From: Dyadobacter subterraneus
Lineage (GTDB): Bacteria > Bacteroidota > Bacteroidia > Cytophagales > Spirosomataceae
NCBI RefSeq assembly: GCF_015221875.1
Contig: NZ_JACYGY010000001.1
Location: forward strand, 4,132,501 to 4,196,500
Length of the DNA stretch: 64,000 nucleotides
Direction of reading: 5' to 3'
The notes beneath the pieces were generated by a model. That model saw nothing but the letters and a program-made list of their open reading frames with translations, had not been told where the DNA came from and ran no database searches. Position 1 is the first letter of the stretch. Each line of letters begins with the position of its first letter. The translations under genes and the position numbers were made by a program. Positions 37,852 through 47,380 of this stretch are shown in pieces.

Positions 37852-38607
37852 ATGTGCCTTATAAAAGTGTCATGTAGAGGTGATTTTGTCCATGGGCCTA
37901 AGATAACCTGATTTCCAAATCATTAATTGAATAAAGTGGGGTTATTGCAATGGAGTTTTGGTGCGACATCAGGCAGGACGGATTTCTCTTACCGCTTTCA
38001 AATACCCGGATCAATTGCCGAAAATGGAACGTTGACCTACAATAATATGGGTTTATCGGCTGGAAACCTGCAAAGGTGATCCAGGTCGGAAGGAACCATC
38101 GGATTAACTTATACTGGTACACTGTTTGCTCCCAAACATAATGAAGTTCGCTTACAGCGTTGAATTGAGTACTGATACAAACTAAGCTTGTGATCATTTA
38201 AACTGTAAGGTTGGAGCCGGACGGATTCATTGCGCTACTATATGCCACTGCGTCAAAATAATGGATTTAATTAACTCACAAAGAAGTTGTTTGGGAAGAT
38301 AATCAAGATCGCTGTCCTGTTTCCCGGCAGGTTTGGCTAGCTCAGAACCTAGCTTCAATAAATATGATTTCCACCCTGATAACTTCTTCTATATTAAATC
38401 CCTATATTTTAATGTCAAATGGAGCGTGTTAATTTATATTCTTCAAACTCCCTTGAAACCCGGTCAGATAACCGAAAGCTGGTGAACAGTCTTTCCGTGA
38501 GGTTTTTTCATCCTTGTATCCTGAAGTTACTGCATCCCTACGTCAAATCGAACCATTTTGATTACGTACAGACACTTACACCACAATTATTACAACTATC
38601 AAGCAGC
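37852..38607. other. gap with beta-rich rightward fragment
   Basis: A rightward frame from about 37930 to 38162 is open except for one TGA near 38069 and reads LLQWSFGATSGRTDFSYRFQ, then NGTLTYNNMGLSAGNLQR, stop, EGTIGLTYTGTLFAP. This looks like part of a secreted or outer-membrane beta protein, but has no start and no family I can name. The rest of the gap is featureless. Confidence 0.4.
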
Positions 38608-38949
38608 TCAAAAATAAAAAAACACACCAGTCCCTCGGTCAAATGCCTCTTGAAATAGACTTTTGATTTCACCCAAAACATCATGGAGTTCAATATCGTA
38701 ACCGGCATTGTCTAAGATATTACTATTTAATACCTTGGTTATTGCAGGTATTCCAACGATATGCTCGTCTTCAAAATAATCAATTAAGGCCCCAGAAATA
38801 GCATTGATTTTCTCAAAGAAACCAATCTCGAATAATCTTTGAAGCATTTTATCATCAAGATCCATTTCTATCAGATCATTCGTTTCATTTATGTCATAGT
38901 TTAAACGTTCAACGGCCGAAAGATTAATTGGAACGCAAGTAACTTTCAT
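38608..38949 (-). CDS. small acidic protein, function unknown (immunity-like size)
   Basis: From the ATG at 38949 the product has 113 residues (MKVTCVPINLSAVERLNYDI); the longer frame upstream adds residues of no coding character. It is acidic, mostly helical in appearance (LIEMDLDDKMLQRLFEIGFF, EIKSLFQEAFDRG) and ends in FFYF. I recognise no family. Its size, acidity and isolation among decayed genes resemble orphan immunity proteins of polymorphic toxins, but no toxin is visible, so this is only a suggestion. Confidence 0.55.
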   Translation of the reverse strand: MKVTCVPINLSAVERLNYDINETNDLIEMDLDDKMLQRLFEIGFFEKINAISGALIDYFEDEHIVGIPAITKVLNSNILDNAGYDIELHDVLGEIKSLFQEAFDRGTGVFFYF

Positions 38950-39545
38950 ATGAAAATTCTCATTTATTAACAGATTCCCAAATATAAAGGATATAAACCT
39001 GTTGATTACAATGTCCTTTTGCGATTGAGTTATGCAAAGCCACCTCCGTTCACACCTACGCTGAGAATGCAAATAGGGATAGATCCAAACTTGATTTGGT
39101 ACAGATGCCCCTACCAGACAAAAGGTACAAATACAAATACTAGTTTTCCTTGGAATACCCTTTTTAATCCTTCATTTTTCCAATCTGGCTTTTTGGGGGT
39201 GCACTTTAAATTGATCAAAGATCCATTTTCCCAGCTCATTGATAACCGGAAGAGATTCGGCCAGGCGTAGCTCTTTGATTTCGGCAGCAACCAGCATTGT
39301 AAGGTAAATTACTCGTAAATTGTGAGAGAAACGTGATAAAATAAACTTCAAGTGAGGAGTAAAATAAATCAATGGATCCAAACATCAGATTTTCATTTAT
39401 AATCAAAAGATGCGTAAGAATTGATTCCTTCCCTTTTAGTAAGTTTGAATTTGAAGACAGTTATTTAGTAGTTCTGGACAAAAAAGAAACGCAGAAGGCC
39501 GCGACTCCTTACATGTTAATAAGCTTATAAGTTTCTTACCTTCTC

Positions 39546-39575
39546 TTTGTGAAAATAAAATACACGCTACATTTG
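39546..39575 (+). promoter_or_regulatory. promoter for a predicted small RNA
   Basis: TTTG at 39546-39549, an 18-nt spacer and TACATTTG at 39568-39575 match the Bacteroidota -33/-7 promoter (TTTG-N19-TANNTTTG, here one base short). Transcription would start at about 39582. No open frame starts downstream. Confidence 0.5.
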
Positions 39576-39581
39576 CAGTAC

Positions 39582-39648
39582 TGAGTAAGTCGCTTACTAT
39601 TCTGAGGAGGGTTTTAAACATCAAAGGTTATTCTGGTGATGTTTTTTT
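39582..39648 (+). ncRNA. predicted small RNA of about 65 nt
   Basis: Between the promoter above and a strong terminator lies a short transcript unit. It has a 5' hairpin (AGTAAG-TCG-CTTACT, about 39584-39598), a single-stranded GAGGAGGG stretch and a 3' hairpin AACATCA (39617-39623)/TGATGTT (39637-39643) with seven T. It has no coding frame of length. I do not recognise a known RNA family. The GA/G-rich loop could pair with C/U-rich leaders, which is speculation. Confidence 0.45.
39617..39648 (+). terminator. Rho-independent terminator of the predicted small RNA
   Basis: Stem AACATCA/TGATGTT with a 13-nt loop, followed by a T-run to 39648. Confidence 0.65.
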
Positions 39649-39714
39649 GTAACTTTTGTTACCTCCGTCAGTAGTATAACTTTTTTTATATCTACCAGTT
39701 AGGTTGAGATGGAA

Positions 39715-39743
39715 AGTGCGTAGGAAATTTCTACGCTCTTTTT
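39715..39743 (+). terminator. second terminator-like hairpin
   Basis: GCGTAG at 39718-39723 pairs with CTACGC at 39731-39736 over GAAATTT, followed by TCTTTTTT. It is separated by about 70 bp from the preceding terminator with no gene in between. Confidence 0.6.
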
Positions 39744-39803
39744 TGGCATAGATTTTTATTTAGTTCAGCCGTTTTCTATGGTGTTTATAGTCTAAGTACA
39801 GGT

Positions 39804-39840
39804 AGAGAGCCAAGGATCTTATCCGAAGGCTCTCTTTTTG
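39804..39840 (+). terminator. third terminator hairpin
   Basis: AGAGAGCC at 39804-39811 pairs perfectly with GGCTCTCT at 39828-39835, followed by TTTTTG. It closes the 39.55-39.84 kb cluster of hairpins, again with no coding frame in front. Confidence 0.7.
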
Positions 39841-40751
39841 TTTTTGTTTCCTAAGAAGACTGAGCCGGATATTCTACCTCATCGTTTATTTTAAATGGAG
39901 GAAAATCACATTTTCTTCCATAATGGTTTACTGGATCAGAAGGTAATCAATCAAGGGTTATAATTTCGAGCCATCGAATTGAATTTCAATTATCAATAGT
40001 GACCATGCAGTTATAAATTAATAATTTCACAGTCAATGATTTAAAAAAATCCCGGTATTGAGGAAATTGTTATTATCGGCTAGTGCCATTATAGTAGGAA
40101 CACGAGAGGCAATTAATCTCTTGCATCATTGAACCCACTTGTCAATTTCAAAATTGAGTTGTCGGTTTTGGATCCGGCCAAGGTATCTTTATCTTGCAGG
40201 AACTTATAAGCGAAAGTCCGGCCCGTCTTCGAAATAAAAAAGTAGGTGTTCAAAATTTAGTTGGTGAAAATTCCGATGGGATTCGACCTTCATAAAATCG
40301 TAGGAGCATTACCTAAAATATTTAGCTTCGTAAATACGTCAATGCACAACTAATCTAGTTATTTTCTGTAAATCATTGAGAAATTGGTTCGACATTTGTT
40401 CGGGAAGGGATCCTAAAAAACATAAATCGGCCTCCCTGACGAATGTGTAGGCTCTTGTTGTGGGGGCATTGGTAACAGAGCGCGTCTTTCGAAAGTCCAC
40501 CCGGAAAGACCGCGTGTCTGATGGGGTACAGAAGTGCAGTGGCGTATCGTCTGGCGCGGAGACCCTTGTAAAATTGTTTCCATATCAGAAACTTTGGTTT
40601 GTCCGTTCATCATGTTGCATGTTGTTTTCGTAGAACATGCTGCAACGTTTGATCCGGGCAAATCGAGAACATTCCCGCAATTCCGGCGATCATTAAAAGT
40701 CATGTATCCATAAAATACTTTACCATCCTCAGAATCACTACCTTCAAAGCC
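39841..40751. other. non-coding or decayed stretch after the hairpin cluster
   Basis: About 900 bp without a supported gene. A leftward 96-codon frame at 40413-40703 has an odd composition (many C, T, P, R) and shares its region with another open frame; I see no family in either. The gap 38950-39545 before the hairpins is also empty apart from short chance frames. Confidence 0.4.
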
Positions 40752-43700
40752 TTACTGCTTCCTCTCTCGTATTAACCTGGAGAATTTTTCAAGGATCTGC
40801 ATTAATTCTTCCAATTTCAAAGGTTTACTAACATACTCGTCCATCCCAGCGTCAAAGCATTGATTTTTATCCTCAGGCATAGCGTTGGCGGTCATTGCAA
40901 TGATATAGGGCCTACCCAAATTACCTGCCTTAATTATTTTTGTTGCTTCAAGCCCGTCCATATGTGGCATTTGTACGTCCATCAAAATGAGATCAAATGC
41001 GTTTTGACTTGCGCTCTGCACCGCCTGAGCTCCATCGAAAACAAGCGTTGGTTTATAGCCCAGCTTGCTGAGAACATTTAATATCACAATCTGATTGACC
41101 TTATTATCCTCTGCCACAAGGATGTTGAGCGGATATTTGCTTGAAAAGCCTGCGTAAAGTAATTTATTGAACACTTCAGGCGCTGTTGTACCAGCTGCAT
41201 AGCCAACATCTTTGTTTTTAAGCTGCTGCTGAACCGTATTAAAAAGTAATTTTTGCCTGAATGGTTTTTTCAGCAAGGCACTGAAAAGCGCCTTCTGTTC
41301 CTTGGGCAGTTCGCTTCCGGCACTTAGAAGTATCACCGGAAGCCCAGGGTAATTTTGGTTGGTCCTCATTGCAAGCCCTATGCCGTCGACAGGCACCATA
41401 TTCATCCCGGTAATCACCAACTGTACCGCTTTATTTTCTGCCAGTAGATGCAGCGCTTGCTGGCCATTGGCTGCCTGCAGGACAACCATTCCCCAATCGT
41501 TAAGCTGGTCCGCCAATATCCGGCGGCTGCTGGCATTACCTTCTGCTATAAGGACCATAGCTGTCGAAAAATCTTTATGATCTACCGAAATGCCAGCATG
41601 GAAAGGAAGTTGCATTTTGAAAAGCAATGAAAATTCGAAGGTGCTACCTTTACCTTCAGAGCTGCTTACTTGAATGGTACCGCCCATCAGACCAACCAGT
41701 TTCTGTGAAATGGCAAGGCCTAGGCCTGTACCGCCATATTGTCGGCTGGTGGAGGAGTCTACCTGCGAAAAGGCCTTGAACAACCTACCGATCTTATCTT
41801 GGGAAATACCGATTCCGGTATCTTTGATTGAAAAGTACAGTCGAATTTTTTGATCCACTTCTATGCCCTCATGCAGCTGGACTGATAATACAACCTCTCC
41901 CATATTGGTAAATTTCACAGCATTTCCAATCAGATTCGTAAGGATCTGGCTAAGCCGAAGACTATCGCCAATCAACTGCTCGGGTACGCCACGCTCTATT
42001 GTGTAAAGCAGCTCAAGTTTAGATTCTACGGTTTTAGCACTAAACACATCCATCACCGCTTCGATGCAGCTTCGAAGGTTGAACGGTGCTTCCTCAAGCT
42101 GCATATGGCCCGATTCTATTTTTGAGAAGTCCAAAATATCATTGATCACCGTCAGTAAACTGCTTCCGCTTGACTGTATACTTTCCGTGTAACTGCGCTG
42201 CTCAGGATCCAGCTCCGTTTCCGCAAGCAGTGAAGCCATACCAATAACCCCATTCATAGGCGTCCTGATCTCGTGACTCATCACAGCCAGAAAAGCACTT
42301 TTAGCCCTACTGGCCAACTCGGCCTGCTGCTTCGCTTTTTTTTCCTGCTCAATAGCTTTCTCTACGGCTCGCTTGGCTTTTCTCTCCTCTTCAATAGCCA
42401 CTTCCAGCTGCATGGTACGCTGTTTGACTTCTTTGATCAACAATTTCTTGTGCCTTCGGCTCGCATGTGTTCGCACCAGGTAAATCAAGATCAAAACACC
42501 AGTGCCAGTACTCAGAGCGATCAACCTGAACCACCAGGTCAGCCAAAACGGCGGAGTAATAGTGATTTTTAAAGACCTGCCCACCGGGTTCCACATCCCG
42601 TCATTATTGGACGCTTTAACCCTGAAAGTATACGTTCCAGCATCAAGGTTTGTATAGGTTGCCGTGCGCCTTGTGCCGACATAATTCCAGGCCGGATCAA
42701 ACCCTTCCAACTGGTAGGCATACTGGTTTTTTTCCGGTATGGTATAGTTAAGTGCTGCAAATTCAAGTGTAAATACAGACTGCTTGTATGAGAGTACCAG
42801 TTCGTTGGTTTGGGAGATATCTTTTATTAGAACTGCCGAGCGGTCACCAGCTGTAACAGTCTTGTTAAAAATCTGAAGCCCAGTAAGAAACAACGGTGCG
42901 GCAAATCGGTTGTAGCTGATGCTATCTGGGTTGAAGCTGCTAAACCCATTCACCCCGCCGAAAAACATTTGCCCGGCACTGCTCACAAAACAGGAATTAT
43001 CTCTGAACTCGTTTCCCTGAAGACCGTCTTTGACCCCAAAGTTTCTAAATGTTCTCTTTTGAAGATCCAGTCTTGAAATGCCCTTATTGGTACTTAACCA
43101 TAAATTGTTGTGATGATCTTGCAGCATGGCAAATACAACATTGCTGGCCAGCCCATCCTTTTCGGTGTAGGCCTTAAATGTTTGAGTGACGGTATCAAAA
43201 TAATTGAGTCCTCCTCCGACTGTGCCTATCCACAAGCCGCCTGGATCAGTCTGGACAATGCATTGGACCTTATTATGCGAGATCGACACGCTATTGCCTG
43301 CTTTACGTCCGTAACGCTTGAAGCGCTGCCGGACGACATCCAGCCGGTTGAGTCCATTGTAGGTTCCAACCCAGATATTGCCTTCCTGATCCTGAAAAAC
43401 AGTTGTTACGATGTCTGAGCTAATGCTGCTGCTGTCTCTGGGATTAGTCCGGTAGCGCGTAAATCTTTCGGTTTTCAGGTTGTAAGAGTTCAACCCGCCG
43501 CCCCAGGTGCCTATCCATATATTATCCTGGCGGTCTTTATATAGGTTGTTAACATCTGCAAACGAAAGACTGTTTGGGTCACCAGGATCTGGTAAATGGT
43601 GCTGCGCAGCAGCGGTTTTAGTATTAAAAAAATCAAAGCCCCCATCGTGGAACCCGAGCGCCAATACATCTTTAGAAATTCTTATTATCGAAATCACATG

Positions 43701-44918
43701 GTCATTACTGATGGATTTTGGGTTTTTAGGATCGTGCCGGTAATTTGAAAATGTATTGCTTTGGCTGTCAAATACATTCAATCCGCCGCCATCTGTGCCT
43801 AGCCATACACGCCTGCCTAAACTATCCCCGCATATGGAAAGCACCACGTTGTTTGTAAGGCTGGCAGGATTTGCTGGAATGGTCCGGTAAGACCGAAATT
43901 TCTCGCCAAACCTGGGCAAAAAATCAACCCCGGCAGCATAGGTGCCAATCCAGAAATTCTCAGCGTCATCCTGATAGATCGAATAAACAGAATTATTGCC
44001 TAAGGTGGCCGGCTCATTGGGTCGTTGCTGATAGCGATGAAACTGGCCTGTAACAACGTTATACATGCTTATTCCACCGTTTTCGGTTCCGATCCAAAGG
44101 TTATGATCCTTAGCCTCCATTATAGTAAGAATATCATTATGTGCAATTGAATTCTCTTGAGAAGGCTGATGTTGAAAGTTTTGAAAGGCTTGTTGGTCAT
44201 GCTTGTACATATAAAGCCCGGCGCCCCTGGTTCCTATCCATAAACGTCCATTGCCATCTTTACAAAGGGCTCTGACAGGTGCTGCCGGTAAGCAGTTTTT
44301 GCATGCCATTGCAACATGGCGGCTTGTATATTTCTGATTTTTAAGCACTACTTGGTAAAGCCCCTTTTCCGTTCCCAGCCACAGTGAACCGTCCATTTCT
44401 TCCTCAATACGAAGAATTGGATTTCTGCTTTCTGAACTGCGATTCTGCCCGGCATGCTGAAAGAATCGAAATCTATTGCCTTTTTGGTCAAATAGGAAAA
44501 GCCCATTTTGAGTACCAAGCCAGATCCTGTTTTCACTGTCCTGGAAAATATCGTTAACATCTTGGGTAAATAAGTGTCTGAAACTGTTCTTATTTCTGTC
44601 AAACCTGTCAAGACCACTGGATGTGGCAACATACAGGTTGCCTTTTTTATCTTCTAATAAATCCTGGATATAGCTGTCTGTTATACTGTTTTTGTCGTCA
44701 GGTTGATGTTTATAATGGGTAAAGATGTAGCCATCATATTTATTGAGCCCGTCTTCTGTTCCAAACCACATAAAACCTTGTTTGTCTTTGAGAATGGCCG
44801 TCACGTGGCTTTGGGAAAGTCCCTCATTGGTTGTGAGATGGTTGAATCTAAGATTCTGCGCCTGAACCAGAATATGGATTGACACCAAAAAAAGCGTCTG
44901 AGCGGTCATATATTTCAT
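40752..44918 (-). CDS. hybrid two-component sensor kinase with Reg_prop propeller and two receivers
   Basis: The 1388-residue protein has a signal peptide to about residue 20, some twelve propeller repeats of the Reg_prop type (LWIGTxxGGL-like) to about 690, a Y_Y_Y domain (about 725-800) and one membrane helix near 805-825. A coiled coil leads to HisKA with SHEIRTP (H882), followed by an ATPase domain with [17 protein letters not shown] and GTGLGL. The first receiver lacks the acidic pocket (AEGN) and has glycine 1171 where the phosphoacceptor aspartate belongs. The second is intact ([14 protein letters not shown]1314). No DNA-binding domain follows, unlike HTCS proteins, so the output must be another protein. 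Confidence 0.93.
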   Translation of the reverse strand: MKYMTAQTLFLVSIHILVQAQNLRFNHLTTNEGLSQSHVTAILKDKQGFMWFGTEDGLNKYDGYIFTHYKHQPDDKNSITDSYIQDLLEDKKGNLYVATSSGLDRFDRNKNSFRHLFTQDVNDIFQDSENRIWLGTQNGLFLFDQKGNRFRFFQHAGQNRSSESRNPILRIEEEMDGSLWLGTEKGLYQVVLKNQKYTSRHVAMACKNCLPAAPVRALCKDGNGRLWIGTRGAGLYMYKHDQQAFQNFQHQPSQENSIAHNDILTIMEAKDHNLWIGTENGGISMYNVVTGQFHRYQQRPNEPATLGNNSVYSIYQDDAENFWIGTYAAGVDFLPRFGEKFRSYRTIPANPASLTNNVVLSICGDSLGRRVWLGTDGGGLNVFDSQSNTFSNYRHDPKNPKSISNDHVISIIRISKDVLALGFHDGGFDFFNTKTAAAQHHLPDPGDPNSLSFADVNNLYKDRQDNIWIGTWGGGLNSYNLKTERFTRYRTNPRDSSSISSDIVTTVFQDQEGNIWVGTYNGLNRLDVVRQRFKRYGRKAGNSVSISHNKVQCIVQTDPGGLWIGTVGGGLNYFDTVTQTFKAYTEKDGLASNVVFAMLQDHHNNLWLSTNKGISRLDLQKRTFRNFGVKDGLQGNEFRDNSCFVSSAGQMFFGGVNGFSSFNPDSISYNRFAAPLFLTGLQIFNKTVTAGDRSAVLIKDISQTNELVLSYKQSVFTLEFAALNYTIPEKNQYAYQLEGFDPAWNYVGTRRTATYTNLDAGTYTFRVKASNNDGMWNPVGRSLKITITPPFWLTWWFRLIALSTGTGVLILIYLVRTHASRRHKKLLIKEVKQRTMQLEVAIEEERKAKRAVEKAIEQEKKAKQQAELASRAKSAFLAVMSHEIRTPMNGVIGMASLLAETELDPEQRSYTESIQSSGSSLLTVINDILDFSKIESGHMQLEEAPFNLRSCIEAVMDVFSAKTVESKLELLYTIERGVPEQLIGDSLRLSQILTNLIGNAVKFTNMGEVVLSVQLHEGIEVDQKIRLYFSIKDTGIGISQDKIGRLFKAFSQVDSSTSRQYGGTGLGLAISQKLVGLMGGTIQVSSSEGKGSTFEFSLLFKMQLPFHAGISVDHKDFSTAMVLIAEGNASSRRILADQLNDWGMVVLQAANGQQALHLLAENKAVQLVITGMNMVPVDGIGLAMRTNQNYPGLPVILLSAGSELPKEQKALFSALLKKPFRQKLLFNTVQQQLKNKDVGYAAGTTAPEVFNKLLYAGFSSKYPLNILVAEDNKVNQIVILNVLSKLGYKPTLVFDGAQAVQSASQNAFDLILMDVQMPHMDGLEATKIIKAGNLGRPYIIAMTANAMPEDKNQCFDAGMDEYVSKPLKLEELMQILEKFSRLIRERKQ

Positions 44919-45219
44919 CTTAAGGGAGAGCAGCCGTGATACAGTGAGAAATATTCTTAACGACGCGTGATGAGCATTGATCGTTTAATCTTTAATAATC
45001 TTATAAACTGTAACAATTTCTACAATATATAAAATAATTCTACAACATTAACGGTCAATCCGACAGAAATAAAATAGGTTTTTATTGCGCGGTGCAATAC
45101 ATTTTCTTCCTACTGTAGTCGCAGAAGCAAATTCTGTCAGGCTTGCCAAATACATGTTTTAATGGTTCTTAAATTACCCCATGGCATAGGTCTTCAAACA
45201 AATAAAATACAATTTTTAT
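44919..45219. other. leader region of the hybrid kinase gene
   Basis: About 300 bp, very AT-rich, without an open frame or a promoter element that I could match with confidence. Confidence 0.35.
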
Positions 45220-45555
45220 CTATAAATCACATTCTATCCGTTCTTCGATTTTAAGAAGAGAATTTTCATAGGTCAGTCCAGAGAAGAGCTTGTCTTCTGA
45301 ATTCGTTAGATTTCCTCTCTGCCTGTCAAGCCGGTATAACCAATCCGATGTCAAAATCAAGACCATATCTCTGGCTTTCGGGACAGCAACTTCCCTTGGA
45401 AAACCACTAAAATGTCCGCACCACTCTGATTGATCGTTGTTTATGAACCTTACAAAGGTCCAACTTTGAGAATTCCATGGATTTTCATTGTCGTAAACTC
45501 GTTCGCTATATTCTCCAGAATACGGCAGACCTATTATATCTGCTTTGAACATCAT
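45220..45555 (-). CDS. hypothetical 111-residue cytosolic protein
   Basis: The product starts MMFKADIIGLPYSGEYSERV, contains a central WTFVRFINNDQSEWCGHFSG and ends acidic (KIEERIECDL). It has no signal peptide or membrane segment. I recognise no family. The composition is that of a real protein, and the frame is the only long one in its region. It is followed by two micro-membrane-protein genes upstream on the same strand, separated by 64 bp, so all could belong to one transcript. Confidence 0.6.
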   Translation of the reverse strand: MMFKADIIGLPYSGEYSERVYDNENPWNSQSWTFVRFINNDQSEWCGHFSGFPREVAVPKARDMVLILTSDWLYRLDRQRGNLTNSEDKLFSGLTYENSLLKIEERIECDL

Positions 45556-45619
45556 TTGGAGTTGTCTTCAATAACTCTTCGCTTTGTGGGACATTATTGT
45601 GACAGGCTATCAGTTTGAA

Positions 45620-45715
45620 TCAGAGCAGCATCTTAAAAAGTCTATAAACTCCGTAAAAAAATAATGCAACAGCGATATATAAAAAGAACACATACAACAA
45701 GTCGTTAAGTGGCAT
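45620..45715 (-). CDS. 31-residue membrane micro-protein
   Basis: The frame reads MPLNDLLYVFFLYIAVALFF then YGVYRLFKMLL and TGA. One membrane helix covers residues 6-26, with a positive tail. Its ATG follows the TAG of the next micro-gene directly (TAGATG, no spacer), so translation is probably coupled. It is too short for routine gene callers. It resembles no named micro-protein that I can recognise; single-helix proteins of this size often modulate a larger membrane complex. Confidence 0.5.
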   Translation of the reverse strand: MPLNDLLYVFFLYIAVALFFYGVYRLFKMLL

Positions 45716-45808
45716 CTAAATACTCAAAAAGATTATTAAGGACACAATCATTGTTAATACAAATGCAATCACTATGAAATTTGAAATACCCTTACCAAGT
45801 TTTATCAT
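45716..45808 (-). CDS. 30-residue membrane micro-protein
   Basis: The frame reads MIKLGKGISNFIVIAFVLTM then IVSLIIFLSI and TAG. The basic N-terminus and one long hydrophobic helix (about residues 10-30) point to an inner-membrane protein with the N-terminus inside. It is immediately followed by a second micro-gene with no intervening base. A six-codon frame (MKKNGK) ends 8 bp before its ATG. Confidence 0.5.
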   Translation of the reverse strand: MIKLGKGISNFIVIAFVLTMIVSLIIFLSI

Positions 45809-45889
45809 CTTTTTCCCTATTTACCATTCTTTTTCATAAACTCAATCGTAACTTTTTATTCGTTATCGTTTTTTGAGAAAATTCTCAAC

Positions 45890-46096
45890 TTAATCAAAAG
45901 GAATAAGATGAAACTGAATTTTAACATCCGGAGATTTAGGAATTTGTATTGTTTTTATATTTTTTAAATCCGTGAGTATGAGTTGTCCATTTTTTAAATG
46001 ATTCCCTATTTTTTTTATGTAAAAGGAAGAGTCACTAATGTAATCCGGCTTATCTGCTTCTTTAATTTCATTAAACAACAGCAATATTTCGTACAT
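45890..46096 (-). CDS. hypothetical 68-residue protein
   Basis: The product (MYEILLLFNEIKEADKPDYI to KIQFHLIPFD) is mixed alpha/beta in appearance, without signal or membrane segment. It lies about 80 bp upstream of the two micro-membrane-protein genes and runs in the same direction. I recognise no family. Given its short length the call is tentative. Confidence 0.45.
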   Translation of the reverse strand: MYEILLLFNEIKEADKPDYISDSSFYIKKIGNHLKNGQLILTDLKNIKTIQIPKSPDVKIQFHLIPFD

Positions 46097-46460
46097 CCTC
46101 GCGTGTTGATGTTTTATTTTAAGGAAACCCTAATCAACACTTATATCGGTTGCTCACCTATTTTCCCTGCTTTTGCGGTACAATTCTGAAAAAGAATCAG
46201 AAAGCTACCTATGTTCCAACATCTTTAAAACAGTTCTGCTGCGGCCAGCACCGTTTGCTTATGGACGCTCTGAGCAGCATGTTAAATTATGATTAAACGT
46301 GCATCGTCTTACCTTTATCGAACTAAAACACTCCTTCCTATGCTCTAAAAGGTCACTGAATAGCCAGCTTGTGATTTACACAAATACCACCAAACAAATT
46401 TTCAAAATTAGCGAAAACGGACGGTTATCTCATACTATGCATTCAGCGTAGCGGAGACAG

Positions 46461-46496
46461 ATGTCCACATGTAAAAGGTCGTATAAATGTGAACAT
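46461..46496. promoter_or_regulatory. imperfect inverted repeat upstream of the VOC operon promoter
   Basis: ATGTCCACAT at 46461-46470 and ATGTGAACAT at 46487-46496 match as an inverted repeat at 9 of 10 positions with a 16-bp spacer. The ATGT...ACAT pattern is seen in PadR and related winged-helix operators. It lies just upstream of the -33 element. The remaining gap from 46097 has nothing recognisable. Confidence 0.35.
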
Positions 46497-46510
46497 GAGA
46501 AAATAAAACA

Positions 46511-46553
46511 TTTGAATTTTGTAGTCGTATATATTATATTTACGACAACAAAA
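46511..46553 (+). promoter_or_regulatory. promoter with overlapping MarR-type operator, VOC-EVE-MarR operon
   Basis: TTTG at 46511-46514, a 20-nt spacer and TATATTTA at 46535-46542 form a Bacteroidota promoter. A 13-bp inverted repeat, TTTTGTAGTCGTA (46517-46529) and TACGACAACAAAA (46541-46553), pairs at 12 of 13 positions and straddles the -7 element. A repressor bound here would block transcription. The third gene of the operon encodes a MarR protein, the natural candidate. Confidence 0.65.
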
Positions 46554-46565
46554 ATTAGAAACATT

Positions 46566-46931
46566 ATGAGAAAATTAGAATTTGCATCCCTTCAAGTGAG
46601 GGATATTGAGGCATCCAAAGCGTTTTATACGCAGAAATTGGGTTTCGAAGATTCCGGAATACCTAACCCACATGCCTGTGTTTTTCGTTACAACAAAGGT
46701 GAGTCAAGTTTTGCCATTCGTACCCCAATCGGTGACCTCAATGGAAAAGAGCTGGGTGTCGGCGTTGCAATCTGGTTCGCAATCGATGGTAAAATCGAGG
46801 ATCTCCAGGCTCAGCTTCTTGCGAAGGATGTAACCCTGCTGGGGCCAATTCAGGAAACACCTTTCGGAAAAATCATCGTTGCCAAAGACCCAGATGGATA
46901 CAAGCTAACCTTCCTTGAGACAGTTGAATAG
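46566..46931 (+). CDS. VOC-superfamily (glyoxalase/bleomycin-resistance-like) protein
   Basis: The 121-residue protein (ATG at 46566, MRKLEFASLQVRDIEASKAF) has the paired beta-alpha-beta-beta-beta modules of the vicinal oxygen chelate fold: FYTQKLGFEDSG in the first half and the late KIIVAKDPDGYKLTFLETVE. The second half has the FxKDPDGN-like signature of dioxygenase/glyoxalase-like members, with the terminal E as a metal-ligand position. It may chelate a metal for isomerisation or bind a drug. It heads an operon with an EVE-domain protein (2 bp later) and a MarR regulator. Confidence 0.88.
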   Translation: MRKLEFASLQVRDIEASKAFYTQKLGFEDSGIPNPHACVFRYNKGESSFAIRTPIGDLNGKELGVGVAIWFAIDGKIEDLQAQLLAKDVTLLGPIQETPFGKIIVAKDPDGYKLTFLETVE

Positions 46932-46933
46932 AT

Positions 46934-47380
46934 ATGAACCGGGATACAAAAAATTGGATCATATCGGCGTCAAAGGAGCATGTCAAAAGCGCATTCATGC
47001 AGGTGATTGCCCAGACTTGCCACGGCAAGGCATCGCCACTTAAACGTTTGCGCAAAGATGATGTCGTTATCTTCTATTCGGGAAAACAAACACTAGGAAA
47101 GCCACAGGCGTGTCAGCAGTTCACTGGGATAGGCAGGCTTATGGATGATGAAATCTATCAGTTCCAAGCGTCAGAGGATTTCTGCCCATCAAGACGCGAG
47201 GTTGAAATTTTTCATGGCGAAGATACTTCCATTTTGCCGCTAATCCCTGGACTGAATTTTATTCAGGACAAGAAAAACTGGGGCTATCCGTTTCGTTTTG
47301 GTTTGTTCGAAATCGATCAGCAAGACTTTGAACTGATTTCTTCACAAATGCTGGAAAAGAGCCATGTCCAAAAAGATTGA
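46934..47380 (+). CDS. EVE-domain protein
   Basis: The 148-residue protein matches the EVE (PUA-like) fold: NWIISASKEHVKSAFMQVIA with a QTCHGKASPLKRLRKDDVVI segment, a YSGKQ stretch and a late GYPFRFGLFEIDQQDFELI. EVE domains are related to YTH and PUA domains and read modified bases in nucleic acids. The single-domain form here resembles the small protein near MarR genes. Its start is 2 bp after the VOC stop, and it overlaps the MarR start by 17 bp, so all three are one operon. Confidence 0.85.
   Translation: MNRDTKNWIISASKEHVKSAFMQVIAQTCHGKASPLKRLRKDDVVIFYSGKQTLGKPQACQQFTGIGRLMDDEIYQFQASEDFCPSRREVEIFHGEDTSILPLIPGLNFIQDKKNWGYPFRFGLFEIDQQDFELISSQMLEKSHVQKD

Noticed and set aside
39172..39624. 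Two leftward frames near the predicted small RNA
   Set aside because: Short, without signals or similarity, and partly overlapping the predicted promoter and RNA.
40413..40703. Leftward 96-codon frame before the kinase gene
   Set aside because: Composition is odd (many C, T, P, R), another frame is equally open, and no family fits.
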